Shown here piece by piece: positions 8,257 to 17,217 of a stretch of 48,013 nt of DNA. The notes under the pieces are model-generated. The model searched no databases. It was given only the letters and a program-made list of their open reading frames with translations, and was not told where the DNA came from. A program made the position numbers and the translations under genes. Origin of the DNA: Cohaesibacter sp. (GTDB taxonomy: Bacteria > Pseudomonadota > Alphaproteobacteria > Rhizobiales > Cohaesibacteraceae). How positions within the stretch are numbered: position 1 is the first letter of the stretch; each line of letters opens with the position of its first letter. The stretch is from contig JAOXSH010000072.1 in assembly GCA_025800145.1 (NCBI GenBank), forward strand, positions 1 through 48,013, in the 5' to 3' direction.

Positions 8257-10665
8257 ATGTTTGCAAAAATCAGATTATCCAAAAAAATTCCCGGTGTTAT
8301 TTTGGCAAGCGTGATGCTTTCGACCTTTTTGGTCGGCCTGCTCGCTTTTACCTTTACCAGTAATATTGTCCATGATCTGGTCAGCGAAGATCTGTTGATC
8401 AAGGCGCAAGAGCGCACAGACAGGGTCAAGGACCGTTTGGCGGATATTGACCGCACGCTGGTTTTGACCGCCAGCAGTCCCCAAACGCGAGAGGCCTTGC
8501 GCGCTTTTTCCAGCTCTTGGGCCGTGCTGGGTGAGGGAGCAGAAGCCCAGCTGCAACATAGCTATATCACCGACAATCCCCATCCAACCGGTCAGAAAGA
8601 AAAACTGGACAAGGCAAAGAGCGGCACCCTTTATGATGATGTCCATGGCAGCTATCACCCATGGTATCGGGACTTGCTGGAGCAAAATGGTTTTTATGAT
8701 GTCTTTTTGATCGATGCGAAGGGCAATCTGGTTTATTCGGTTTTCAAAGAGCTGGATTATGCCACCAATATGATGAGCGGCCGCTGGAAAGACACCGATC
8801 TTGCCAATGCCTATCGCAAGGCGGTTGGTGGACAGGCCGGGGAAATTTCTTTCTTTGATTTCCGCCCCTATGGGCCAAGCGGTGACGCCCCGGCCAGCTT
8901 TATCTCCACCCCCGTCAAGGATGAAAGCGGCAAGGCCATTGGCGCTTTGGTCTTTCAGCTTCCCAATATTGCTGACGAAATTCTCAAAGACCGCGCCGGG
9001 CTTGGCGAGATGGGCGAATTTGTTGTGGTGGGAGCGGATCGCATTTTGCGCAACAATTCCTCCTTTGCCGATGGCACAAGTTTTTTGAAAACCAAAATTG
9101 ACAGCCCATTGATTGCACAGGCACTTAATGGCCAAAGCGGCACGGCAATCACCGATATCTATCGCAATATGAAGATGCAATTTGCCGCGGCTCCCCTGCA
9201 ATTTAACGGCGTCAACTGGGTTGTGGCCGCTGCTGTCAGCGTTGATGAATTTCAGGCCCCGGTCTATGCCATGCGCACGGTGATTGGCCTAACCGTTTTG
9301 GCGTTGATTGCTGTGCTTGGCGGCCTTGGCTTTCTCATTTCGCGCGGCATCACCAAGCCTATGGCTGGCTTGTTGCAGGATATGAAGATTCTTGCCAAGG
9401 ACAACATCAATGTGGCCCTTGATGGCATGGAGCGGGCGGACGAATTGGGCGATATGACCCGCGCTCTGGCTGTGTTTCGCGATAACAGCATCAAGCGTAA
9501 GGAGCTGGAGGCCAAAGCGGCAGAGGAGCGGTTGCGTGAGGAGCGTAGGCAACATCATATCAGGGGCATTGTTGATGAGTTCCGCACCACCATTTCCGAT
9601 GTTCTGGGTACCATGCGGCAGGGCAATGACCGGATGGTGAGCACGGCTGATACCTTGAGTGAGACGGCCAGCACGGCCAATGTCAAAGCCTCCAATGCCG
9701 CCAGCGCCACCCAAAGTGCGTCCAGCAATGTGCAAACCGTTGCCAGTGCCGCAGAAGAATTGTCCGGCTCCATTCGTGAAATTGCCCAGCAATCTGGTCG
9801 CACCTATGAAGTGGTGGGCAAATTGCGTGGCACCGCTGACAGAGCCGAGCATGATGTCTCAAGTCTGGCTCAAACCGTGGAAAAGGTTGGCACGGTTGTC
9901 CAGATGATTCGTGACATTGCCGAACAAACCAATCTGCTGGCGCTCAATGCCACCATTGAAGCGGCGCGCGCTGGGGAAGCGGGCAAGGGCTTTGCGGTTG
10001 TGGCGGCAGAAGTCAAGGATCTGTCCACCCAGACGGCCAAGGCAACCGAGGAAATTTCCAATCAGATTGGCAGCATTCAATCTTCGACACAAAATGCCGT
10101 GGCAGCCATTGAGGATATTGCCAATGCGGTCACCGAGATTGACGAAATGACCGCCAGCATTGCCGAATCGGCTGACCAGCAGGATGCGGCAACGCAGGAA
10201 ATTTCCAAGAGCATCGGCCTTGCCTCTGATGGCAGCACAGAAGCCTCCACCAATGTGGATGGGGTTGGACAAGCCATTGATGAAACCAACAAACAGGCGG
10301 CCCATGTGCGTATGGTGGCTGATAATATCAGCGAAATTGCTGGCAATCTGTCGCAATCCGTTGAGCGTTTTTTGCAAGATGTGGCAAAGGATGTGGAAGA
10401 GCGACGCAAGGCCTTGCGGGTTCCCAATAATGAAACGGTCACGCTCTCTGTTGATGGTTTTAATTACGAATGCGCCATGGTCAACCGCACCGAGAAAGGC
10501 TATTGTCTGACCAATGTCCCTTCCAGTTTGCGTGAAGGGCAGAGCGTGAGCATGACATTGCCTGATCAGACACTTGTCAATATGAACGTGGTTTGGCTGA
10601 AAGGCGGACAGGCGGGCTTTGACATCAAGAAAAACCAGAAATCTGTTAAAAAAACAGCAGCTTGA
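8257..10665 (+). CDS. Methyl-accepting chemotaxis protein with Cache sensor and C-terminal PilZ-like domain
   Basis: An 802-residue chemoreceptor. A first transmembrane helix (~7-33) is followed by a large periplasmic region (~35-335) that looks like a double Cache domain ([35 protein letters not shown]). A second helix (~336-357) leads to HAMP (~358-420) and the signalling domain, whose hairpin tip [20 protein letters not shown] is present near 553. After the coiled coil there is an extra domain (~710-795) beginning [14 protein letters not shown], with VNRTEKG in place of the usual D/N-x-S-x-x-G; this looks like a PilZ domain with a degenerate second motif. PilZ domains bind cyclic di-GMP, so the receptor may be tuned by it. 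It is a single gene with a terminator after it. Confidence 0.93.
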   Translation: MFAKIRLSKKIPGVILASVMLSTFLVGLLAFTFTSNIVHDLVSEDLLIKAQERTDRVKDRLADIDRTLVLTASSPQTREALRAFSSSWAVLGEGAEAQLQHSYITDNPHPTGQKEKLDKAKSGTLYDDVHGSYHPWYRDLLEQNGFYDVFLIDAKGNLVYSVFKELDYATNMMSGRWKDTDLANAYRKAVGGQAGEISFFDFRPYGPSGDAPASFISTPVKDESGKAIGALVFQLPNIADEILKDRAGLGEMGEFVVVGADRILRNNSSFADGTSFLKTKIDSPLIAQALNGQSGTAITDIYRNMKMQFAAAPLQFNGVNWVVAAAVSVDEFQAPVYAMRTVIGLTVLALIAVLGGLGFLISRGITKPMAGLLQDMKILAKDNINVALDGMERADELGDMTRALAVFRDNSIKRKELEAKAAEERLREERRQHHIRGIVDEFRTTISDVLGTMRQGNDRMVSTADTLSETASTANVKASNAASATQSASSNVQTVASAAEELSGSIREIAQQSGRTYEVVGKLRGTADRAEHDVSSLAQTVEKVGTVVQMIRDIAEQTNLLALNATIEAARAGEAGKGFAVVAAEVKDLSTQTAKATEEISNQIGSIQSSTQNAVAAIEDIANAVTEIDEMTASIAESADQQDAATQEISKSIGLASDGSTEASTNVDGVGQAIDETNKQAAHVRMVADNISEIAGNLSQSVERFLQDVAKDVEERRKALRVPNNETVTLSVDGFNYECAMVNRTEKGYCLTNVPSSLREGQSVSMTLPDQTLVNMNVVWLKGGQAGFDIKKNQKSVKKTAA

Positions 10666-10703
10666 TAGATTTTTGAAACAGGCTTGATAACAGGATCAAA
10701 CAA

Positions 10704-10731
10704 AAAAGGCGGCTTATCTAAGCCGCCTTTT
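10704..10731. terminator. Bidirectional terminator
   Basis: AAAAGGCGGCTTA pairs perfectly with TAAGCCGCCTTTT around a 2-base centre. The A and T runs on both sides let it serve both the chemoreceptor gene from the left and the convergent methyltransferase gene from the right. Confidence 0.88.
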
Positions 10732-10753
10732 CATCTCGTAAACAGAGCTAAGC

Positions 10754-12310
10754 CTAGATATTGCTGTCTGGGAATTCAGATTTGCGGCGAGCCACAAAAT
10801 CTTTAAGCGCATCATCCACGGCTACATCCAGAGCTGGTGGCTGATAATTGGCCAGCATTTCTTTCCACTGCTTGTTGGCGCGTGTCGCAGCATCCAGTCG
10901 GCCTTCACTGTCCCATTGCTCAAAAGAATTGTTATCGGCAATAGAAGAGCGATAGAAAGCAGCCTCAAAATTACGCTGGGTATGTTCTGCACCAAGGAAG
11001 TGACCACCAGGGCCAACTTCATTAAAGGCATCCCATGCCAGAGCTTCATCGCTGACATCCACGCCTTTGGCCAAGACATGCATCATGCCCAGCTGATCGG
11101 CATCCATGAGCAGCTTCTCGTAGGAAGAGCACAAGCCCCCTTCCAGCCAACCGGCAGAGTGCAAACAGAAATTCACACCGGCATGGGTGGTGGCAAGAAT
11201 GGTATGGGCGGCTTCCTGTGCGGCCTGTGCATCTGGCAATTTCGAGGCGGTGAAAGAGCCACCCGAACGGAAAGGCAAACCAAGGCGGCGGGCAATCTGT
11301 GCAGCACCGGACAGAAGCAAGGTGCCTTCAGGCGAGCCAAAGGTTGGGGCACCAGACTGCATGGAAATGGAGGATACAAAGGCACCAAAAACAACAGGCG
11401 CGCCCGGACGCACAAGCTGTGTCAGGGCGGCGCCTGCCAGACCTTCACAATAGACTTGCGCCAGCGTACCGGCAACGGTGACCGGGCTCATAGCACCAGC
11501 CAGAATGAAAGGCGAGACGATACAGGCCTGATTGGCGCGGGCATAAACCTTCATCGCGCCCAGCATTGTGTCATCAAATACCAACGGTGAATTGGCGTTG
11601 ATGAGCTGGATCATCACGCAATTATTCTCGACAAATTCCTCACCAAAGGCAAGACGTGCCATGGCAACAGAATCGGCCGCGCGTTCCGGTGCGGTCACAG
11701 ACCCCATGAACGGTTTGTCAGAATATTTCAGATGCGCATAAACCATGTCGAAATGGCGCTTGTTCACCGCAATATCGACCGGCTCACACACTGTACCGCC
11801 AGAATGGTGCAAATGCGGCAGCATATAGACCAGTTTGACAAAATTGTTGAAGTCTTCAATGGTGCCATAGCGGCGGCCTTTGTCCAGATCAGTGACAAAG
11901 GGAGGGCCATAAACCGGCGCAAAAACCGTATTGTTACCACCAATCTGCACAGAGCGAGCAGAATTGCGGGCATGTTGGGTAAATTCGGATGGGGCGGTCT
12001 TGATCAGCTCGCGCAACATGCCTTTGGGAAAACGAACCCGCTCGCCATCGACATGGGCACCGGCTTTTTTCCAGATATCCAACACTTCGGGATCATCGCG
12101 AAATTCGATGCCGATTTCCTCAAGCATACGATCAGCTTGAGCTTCAATCTTGTCCAGACCTTCCTCAGAAATATATTCCATCAGAGGAATTTGGCGCTTC
12201 AGGTAAGCTGGTGCTGCGACAGTTCCGCCTCCACCGCGACTTTGGCGGCGTGAAGAACGGCCGCCTCCACGGCCTGAGCGTCGGGTGCCTGTAGCTGATG
12301 CATCGGCCAT
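10754..12310 (-). CDS. MttB/MtgB-family corrinoid methyltransferase without pyrrolysine
   Basis: A 518-residue member of the trimethylamine methyltransferase family (PF06253), which moves a methyl group from a quaternary or tertiary amine to a corrinoid protein. The body begins near residue 35 (LMEYISEEGLDKIEAQADRM) and has the family's RFPKGM, GGTVCEPVDI and GSPEGTLLLSGAAQ segments. No in-frame amber codon occurs, so it is not a pyrrolysine-dependent trimethylamine enzyme; the characterised non-Pyl relative MtgB of Desulfitobacterium acts on glycine betaine, which fits the betaine genes around it. ATG at 12310 follows GGGAG; a longer start at 12367 is less likely. Residues 10-29 are a basic Arg/Gly/Ser-rich tail (RRSGRGGGRSS onward). 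The substrate is inferred. Confidence 0.93.
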   Translation of the reverse strand: MADASATGTRRSGRGGGRSSRRQSRGGGGTVAAPAYLKRQIPLMEYISEEGLDKIEAQADRMLEEIGIEFRDDPEVLDIWKKAGAHVDGERVRFPKGMLRELIKTAPSEFTQHARNSARSVQIGGNNTVFAPVYGPPFVTDLDKGRRYGTIEDFNNFVKLVYMLPHLHHSGGTVCEPVDIAVNKRHFDMVYAHLKYSDKPFMGSVTAPERAADSVAMARLAFGEEFVENNCVMIQLINANSPLVFDDTMLGAMKVYARANQACIVSPFILAGAMSPVTVAGTLAQVYCEGLAGAALTQLVRPGAPVVFGAFVSSISMQSGAPTFGSPEGTLLLSGAAQIARRLGLPFRSGGSFTASKLPDAQAAQEAAHTILATTHAGVNFCLHSAGWLEGGLCSSYEKLLMDADQLGMMHVLAKGVDVSDEALAWDAFNEVGPGGHFLGAEHTQRNFEAAFYRSSIADNNSFEQWDSEGRLDAATRANKQWKEMLANYQPPALDVAVDDALKDFVARRKSEFPDSNI

Positions 12311-12748
12311 GGCTCTCACTCCCATTTTTGTCTTTTGCTTTGGCGCGTCATCTTCTCTCTTGCGCATGAGCGATGTTTGGCAAGCAATGTCTGGCTGGTA
12401 GTCATCGGTTCATAATCAAGAGATATATGTAATCTCCCTAGTCTGCCGTTCGAAATCCTCCTACCACGCTTTGTTTGCGGCCCCAATCTGCTCAAAAACG
12501 ACATTCTGGCGCAAATGGGGGAAAAGTGCGGGTTACAGCCATCGCAAACATTGCTTGGAAAAATCGGTGCGAAAGCTGAATTATGGACCGAATGGCGATA
12601 TCACGACACTTCCTGTCGTTCCAAAACTGCTAGCCAAAGATAAAGCTTTCTAGTCTAATTGGCTAAGTAAAGTTGCTTTCCTATTCCGCTACCAGTTTCA
12701 GACGGAATAGAGAGGATCAAAAGTTCGGATCATGCGGGAGGAGTTGGC
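12311..12748. promoter_or_regulatory. Divergent promoter region, mttB-like / DMGDH-like
   Basis: A 438-bp interval between two divergent genes of the same pathway and a natural place for regulator sites. Two inverted repeats stand out: ACGACA-5-TGTCGT at 12603-12619, and CTATTCCG-14-CGGAATAG at 12681-12710, the latter ending 38 bases before the dehydrogenase start. A GCGCAA motif is at 12509-12514. No coding frame here is convincing. Which protein binds is not known; the GbdR-like regulator in this window is the first candidate. Confidence 0.5.
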
Positions 12749-15259
12749 ATGAAATCGCACGCACGTGTTGTTGTTATAGGTGGTGGCGTCGTTGGGGCCT
12801 CAACACTGTATCATCTGGTTAAAAAAGGCTGGGATGATGTTGTGCTCATTGAGCGCAAGGAATTGACATCCGGCTCCACCTGGCACGCTGCCGGGTTGCT
12901 GCCTTTGTTCAACCTTAGCTACAGCGTTGGCCAGATCCACCGCTATTCAGTTGATCTGTATAATTCTATCGAGCAGGAAACCGGTCAGGTCGTTGGCCTT
13001 AGCAAAGTTTCCAACATTCGTCTTGCACGCACGCAGGACCGCATGGACGAATATAAATATTATGCCGGTGTGGCCAAGACCATTGGTGTGGATGTCAACT
13101 TCCTCACCCCTGAAGAAGTCTCTGAAGTTTGGCCTCTCTATAACCCGGAAGGCATCATTGGTGCCATTCAGCACCCAGATGATGGCTATGTGCAGCCAGC
13201 CGATCTGACACAGGCTTTTGCCAAAGGTGCGCGTGCCGGTGGCGCAGAAATCTATCGCTACACCACCGTTCTGGGCATTGATGAAAAGCCAAATGGCGAA
13301 TATGTGGTCAAGACCGATAAAGGCGAGATCACTTGTGAGCATATCGTTTCCTGTACCGGATCTTTTGCCCGCAAAACCGGCGAAATGCTCGGCCTTGACA
13401 TTCCTGTCATGCCCGTCGAACACCAATATATCGTTACCGAGCCTCATGATGCCATTCGCGAATTGCGCGAAAAAGGCATTCCTGAAATGGGCGTGTTGCG
13501 CGAGTCTGACAGCTCTTGGTATATGCGTGAAGAAAATGGCGGCTTGCTGCTTGGCCCTTACGAGATTGGGGCACCGGCCTGTTATGTGGATGGTCCGTCC
13601 GATCAGTCCGAATATGAGCTGTTCCAGGAAGATATCGACCGTCTGATGCCTTACATCGAAACCGCGATTGAGCGTGTTCCGGCCTTTGGCGAAGTGGGCA
13701 TCAAGCAGGTTTATAACGGCGCGATTGCCTATACCCCGGATGGCAATCCGATCATTGGTCCTGCATGGAACAAGAAAAATGTCTGGCTCAATGAAGGCCA
13801 TTCCTTCGGCATCACCGCTGCTGGTGGCGCTGGTTGGCAGTTGGCAGAATGGATTGTCGAAGGGGAACCAACCATCGATATGATGGGTGTGGATCCTCGC
13901 CGCTTTGGTCCTTATGCAAGCCGTGGCTATCTGAAAGAGAAGTGCGAAGAGGCCTATGCTGCCGTCTTTACCGTGCATTATCCTGATGAAGAGCGCGCGG
14001 CGGCCCGTCCGCTGAAAACCACCCCCTGCTACAGCCGCATGAAGGCTCTGGGTGCTGTCTTTGGTGCCGTTTATGGCTGGGAACGTCCAAACTGGTTCGC
14101 ACCGGAAGGCTATCAGCTGAGCGAAGAAGATCTGAATTTGCCAGATGTTCTGCTTAAAGAAAATCATTCCCCTGCTCTGGAAGATGGTCGCATCGTTGAG
14201 AAATATTCTTTCCGTCGCTCTAACTATTTCGAGCATGTGGGCAATGAAGTCAAAAACACCACTGAGAATGCCGGTCTGCTGGATCTGAGCGCCTTTGCCA
14301 AGGCCCAAGTCAAGGGACCGGGTGCCGAAGCATGGCTGAATTCTATCACCTCCAACAAAATGCCACTGAAAACAGGCCGGATCATTCTGTCTTACCTGCT
14401 CAGCGAAACAGGCGGTGTATTGTCAGAATTTTCCATTCTGAAGACCGGGCATCAGAGCTATTATCTGGTCTTTGCCGGTGCGTTTGAGCGTCACGATTAT
14501 GACTATCTGGAAAAGCTGTTGCCAGAGGATGGCTCGGTTTCTCTGGAGTTGATCACCACCCAATATGGTGTGCTGGTTCTGACCGGTCCAAAGGCTCGTG
14601 ATATCTTGCAAAAAGTCACTGACACCGATCTGTCCAACGAAGCCTTCCCGTGGCTGACCGGCAAACCAATCAATGTTGGCAAAGCCTCTGCCATGGCGGT
14701 TCGCGTGAACTTCATTGGTGAATTGGGTTGGGAGCTGCATCATCCGATCGAACAGCAAAATGCGATCTTTGATGCTTTGATGGAAGCCGGTGCAGAATTC
14801 AGCCTCAAGCCATTTGGCATCCGGGCGATGGATTCGATGCGTCTGGAAAAGAGCTACAAATTCATCACCCGCGAATTGTCTGTTGAATATAGCGCACTGG
14901 AAAGTGGTCTGGATCGCTTTATCAATAACAAAAAAGGCGATTATCGCGGCAAAGCCGGTTTGGATGCCCGCGAGGCAGCTGGCCGCAAGTGGCAGTCCAT
15001 CACTATGGAAGTGCATGGTGTGACAGATGCGGATGCGCGTGGCTCTGAAGGCATCTATCAGAATGGCGAGCTCGTTGGCCGCACCACCTCTGGTGGCTAT
15101 GGCTGGCGTATGGGCAAGAGCCTGGCGCTCGGCATGGTGCCCCCTGCTCTGTCCAATGTTGGCGAAGAATTTGAGATTGAAATTCTGGGCAACCGTTACA
15201 AAGCAACGGTACTGGGCGAATCTCCGTTCGATCCAACCAACGAGCGTCTGCGCGCCTGA
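12749..15259 (+). CDS. Dimethylglycine dehydrogenase-like FAD enzyme (DAO + GcvT domains)
   Basis: An 836-residue flavoprotein of the dimethylglycine/sarcosine dehydrogenase family. Residues 6-30 are the FAD dinucleotide fold (VVVIGGGVVGAST); GSTWHAAGL places His46 where the family attaches FAD covalently. An oxidoreductase domain runs to ~385, a linker domain (FAO_M) to ~440, and a GcvT-like tetrahydrofolate domain from ~470 to the end (VKGPGAEAW, FIGELGWELHHP, then the C-terminal barrel). The family oxidises N-methyl groups and passes formaldehyde to THF as methylene-THF. Start: ATG 11 bases after a strong GGAGGAG. It diverges from the MttB-like gene and ends in its own terminator. Dimethylglycine is the likely substrate, but close paralogues act on other N-methyl amino acids. 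Confidence 0.9.
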   Translation: MKSHARVVVIGGGVVGASTLYHLVKKGWDDVVLIERKELTSGSTWHAAGLLPLFNLSYSVGQIHRYSVDLYNSIEQETGQVVGLSKVSNIRLARTQDRMDEYKYYAGVAKTIGVDVNFLTPEEVSEVWPLYNPEGIIGAIQHPDDGYVQPADLTQAFAKGARAGGAEIYRYTTVLGIDEKPNGEYVVKTDKGEITCEHIVSCTGSFARKTGEMLGLDIPVMPVEHQYIVTEPHDAIRELREKGIPEMGVLRESDSSWYMREENGGLLLGPYEIGAPACYVDGPSDQSEYELFQEDIDRLMPYIETAIERVPAFGEVGIKQVYNGAIAYTPDGNPIIGPAWNKKNVWLNEGHSFGITAAGGAGWQLAEWIVEGEPTIDMMGVDPRRFGPYASRGYLKEKCEEAYAAVFTVHYPDEERAAARPLKTTPCYSRMKALGAVFGAVYGWERPNWFAPEGYQLSEEDLNLPDVLLKENHSPALEDGRIVEKYSFRRSNYFEHVGNEVKNTTENAGLLDLSAFAKAQVKGPGAEAWLNSITSNKMPLKTGRIILSYLLSETGGVLSEFSILKTGHQSYYLVFAGAFERHDYDYLEKLLPEDGSVSLELITTQYGVLVLTGPKARDILQKVTDTDLSNEAFPWLTGKPINVGKASAMAVRVNFIGELGWELHHPIEQQNAIFDALMEAGAEFSLKPFGIRAMDSMRLEKSYKFITRELSVEYSALESGLDRFINNKKGDYRGKAGLDAREAAGRKWQSITMEVHGVTDADARGSEGIYQNGELVGRTTSGGYGWRMGKSLALGMVPPALSNVGEEFEIEILGNRYKATVLGESPFDPTNERLRA

Positions 15260-15288
15260 CTGCATTGCAGATCTTTCGAATAATCTTG

Positions 15289-15323
15289 CAAAAGGCCGCC
15301 TTTCAGGTGGCCTTTTGTTTTTT
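15289..15323 (+). terminator. Rho-independent terminator
   Basis: CAAAAGGCCGCC and GGTGGCCTTTTG form a 12-bp stem with one mismatch or wobble and a TTTCA loop, then TTTTTT. It lies 30 bases after the DMGDH-like gene. Confidence 0.88.
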
Positions 15324-15474
15324 GAGCTTGCATAATCACATCAAAGGCAATGTGAGCGATGTCGTCAATCTTGAACAGAATGTCGCATATGATCCGCACA
15401 CAATTACCACAATCGGGATTAGTTTTTAAAATCAATGATCGATCCCGTTCAGCCAAGCAAAGAAGGACTGCCCC

Positions 15475-16548
15475 ATGACAGCGCCCACCAGTGCCCCCAA
15501 TGCCGTTGATGAGACAAAGCTGGCCAAAATCAAAGCCCTGATTGCGGAAAAAGGCGCCTTGCTTGCCGATGGCGCAACTGGCACCAATCTCTTTCCGATG
15601 GGGCTGGCCTCTGGCTGGCCACCGGAAGAATGGAATGAGACCCAGCCCGACAAGATCAGAAAATTGCATCAGGGCTTTGTTGATGCTGGCTCCGATATCA
15701 TTCTGACCAACAGCTTTGGTGGCAATCGCCACCGTCTGAAATTGCATCACTTTCAGGGCAATGTGGCCAAATGGAACATTCTGGCCGTGCAATTGGCCCG
15801 CGAAGTCGCGCAAAGTGCCAAGGATCGCGAGGTTTTGGTGGCCGGATCCATTGGCCCAACCGGTGAATTGTTCGTGCCCATGGGCAAAATGACCCATGAT
15901 GAGGCGGTGGACAGTTTCCGCGAGCAGGCCGAGGCTTTGAAAGAAGGCGGGGTTGATCTTCTTTGGATTGAGACCATGTCCTCACCAGAAGAAATTGCCG
16001 CCGCTGCCGAGGCTTGCGCTTCAACCGGTCTTCCTTTCACCATCACCGCCAGTTTTGACAGTGCCGGGCGCACCATGATGGGCATGCCACCCGAAGGACT
16101 GGGCGAGCTGGCAGAAAAACTGACCGAGGATCTGGGACAAAAGCCTTTTGCCATCGGCTCCAATTGCGGGGTTGGCGCGTCCGATCTTCTGGTGGCCATT
16201 TTGGCTCTGACCAAAGCCTATCCCGATGCCATCGTCATTGCCAAGGCCAATTGCGGCATCCCGGAAATCAAGGGCGATAAGGTTGTCTATACCGGCACAC
16301 CGGATTTGATGGGCAAATATATGCATATGGCGCTGGATGCTGGCGCCTCCATCGTGGGGGGCTGTTGTGGCACATCTCCCGATCATCTGGTTGCCATGCG
16401 CAAGGCTTTGGACAGTTATGTACCCTCTGATCGTCCAAGCCTTGATCAGATCACCGAGGAAATCGGCTTTTTGATGTCGCCCCCGCGCGATGAAGCCGAT
16501 ATTGCGAAAAACCGTCGCGGCGGCCGTGGCCGCCGGGGGCGCAGCTGA
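15475..16548 (+). CDS. bmt: Betaine-homocysteine S-methyltransferase
   Basis: A 357-residue homocysteine methyltransferase, (beta/alpha)8 barrel with a zinc site. The zinc cysteines are visible: Cys231 in GSNCGVG and Cys297-Cys298 in GGCCGT. ADGATGTNLFPMGL near residue 31 and TNSFGGNRHRLKLHH near 78 closely match rhizobial Bmt proteins as I remember them. The reaction is glycine betaine plus homocysteine to dimethylglycine plus methionine; members of the superfamily can also use S-methylmethionine or methyl-THF-linked corrinoids, so the donor is not certain. The last 12 residues, NRRGGRGRRGRS, are a basic tail like those on three other enzymes nearby. Start: ATG after AAGAAGG. It is a separate transcript from the dehydrogenase upstream. 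Confidence 0.88.
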   Translation: MTAPTSAPNAVDETKLAKIKALIAEKGALLADGATGTNLFPMGLASGWPPEEWNETQPDKIRKLHQGFVDAGSDIILTNSFGGNRHRLKLHHFQGNVAKWNILAVQLAREVAQSAKDREVLVAGSIGPTGELFVPMGKMTHDEAVDSFREQAEALKEGGVDLLWIETMSSPEEIAAAAEACASTGLPFTITASFDSAGRTMMGMPPEGLGELAEKLTEDLGQKPFAIGSNCGVGASDLLVAILALTKAYPDAIVIAKANCGIPEIKGDKVVYTGTPDLMGKYMHMALDAGASIVGGCCGTSPDHLVAMRKALDSYVPSDRPSLDQITEEIGFLMSPPRDEADIAKNRRGGRGRRGRS

Positions 16549-16926
16549 TAACAAGTGCGATTGTCTATATTCTACAATCAAAAAGGCCGGTTCAGGTTGG
16601 ATATAAAATCCTGTGCCAAGAACTGGCCTTTGTAATATTTTGACAGTCAAGAGGTGGATTTGCCAAGAAAGAACTCTGCGCTAAAAGCATGGAACCTGAT
16701 TATGGAAGATCCACACCCGCTGCTACACTTGGTGTTTAATACCAACGGCATAAAATACGCGATGGGATCTCGAAACGCTTTGGCGTCAAATCCATTGGGG
16801 GCTTTTCTGGCAGAGCGCGCGACAATGTGCAGGTTTGGAGATTATCTGGACTTTTTCCTTGTCGAATATAGCGATGAAACAACGCTGATCCTGACAGAGC
16901 GTAAACTCAATCTGATCCTATATAAA
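16549..16926. other. Intergenic stretch with a hairpin and a repeat relic
   Basis: No convincing gene. A hairpin AAAGGCCGGTT / AACTGGCCTTT (16582-16592 and 16621-16631, 28-base loop) may end the bmt transcript. A frame from 16654 to 17007 is open for 117 codons, but it runs through a strong terminator and a repeat end and matches no family I know. A degenerate repeat end (TAATACCAACGGCATAAAAT) is at 16737-16756. Confidence 0.5.
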
Positions 16927-16966
16927 ACAAAAGCCCGGCAGATCTCTCTGCCGGGCTTTTGTTTTT
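16927..16966 (+). terminator. Rho-independent terminator
   Basis: ACAAAAGCCCGGCA and TGCCGGGCTTTTGT make a perfect 14-bp stem with an 8-base loop, followed by TTTT. It is strong in the + direction and, with its A-run, possibly in the - direction too. What it terminates is unclear, since the nearest clear upstream gene (bmt) stops nearly 400 bases earlier. Confidence 0.88.
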
Positions 16967-16982
16967 CGTTTTGTCTAAAGGC

Positions 16983-17217
16983 TTATACCAACGGCATGAA
17001 AGATTGACCCATAGGATGCCTTGAAATGGTTTACTGGCAAGGCGTCGGCTCGATCGGACAATGCCGGGGCATTTTCTTTTTTGATGCGAACCTTTTTCAT
17101 TAAATTGTCAAAACAATTCAATGAGGCGCGCCCTAGAAAGACAACGCAGCTCAGTGAGCCATTTCAAGGCACCGAAGGCCGGTTTTATTGGGTAATCTTT
17201 CGTGCCGTTGGTATTAT
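16983..17217. mobile_element. MITE-like element with terminal inverted repeats
   Basis: A 235-bp element bounded by TTATACCAACGGCATGAAAG on the left and, inverted, TAATACCAACGGCACGAAAG on the right. The similarity continues inward: AGATTGACCC opposite AGATTACCC, and TGCCTTGAAATGG opposite the same motif. It encodes no protein. Its right tip supplies the TAA stop codon of the RACE gene. Single end-like copies occur elsewhere in the window. Confidence 0.7.

Noticed and set aside
10754-12310. Pyrrolysine (amber read-through) in the MttB-like gene
   Set aside because: The frame is open from start to stop with no in-frame TAG, and no pyl genes are in the window.
16654-17007. 117-codon open frame between bmt and the RACE gene
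   Set aside because: It has no family resemblance, starts at GTG without a clear ribosome site, and passes through a perfect terminator and into a MITE-like repeat.
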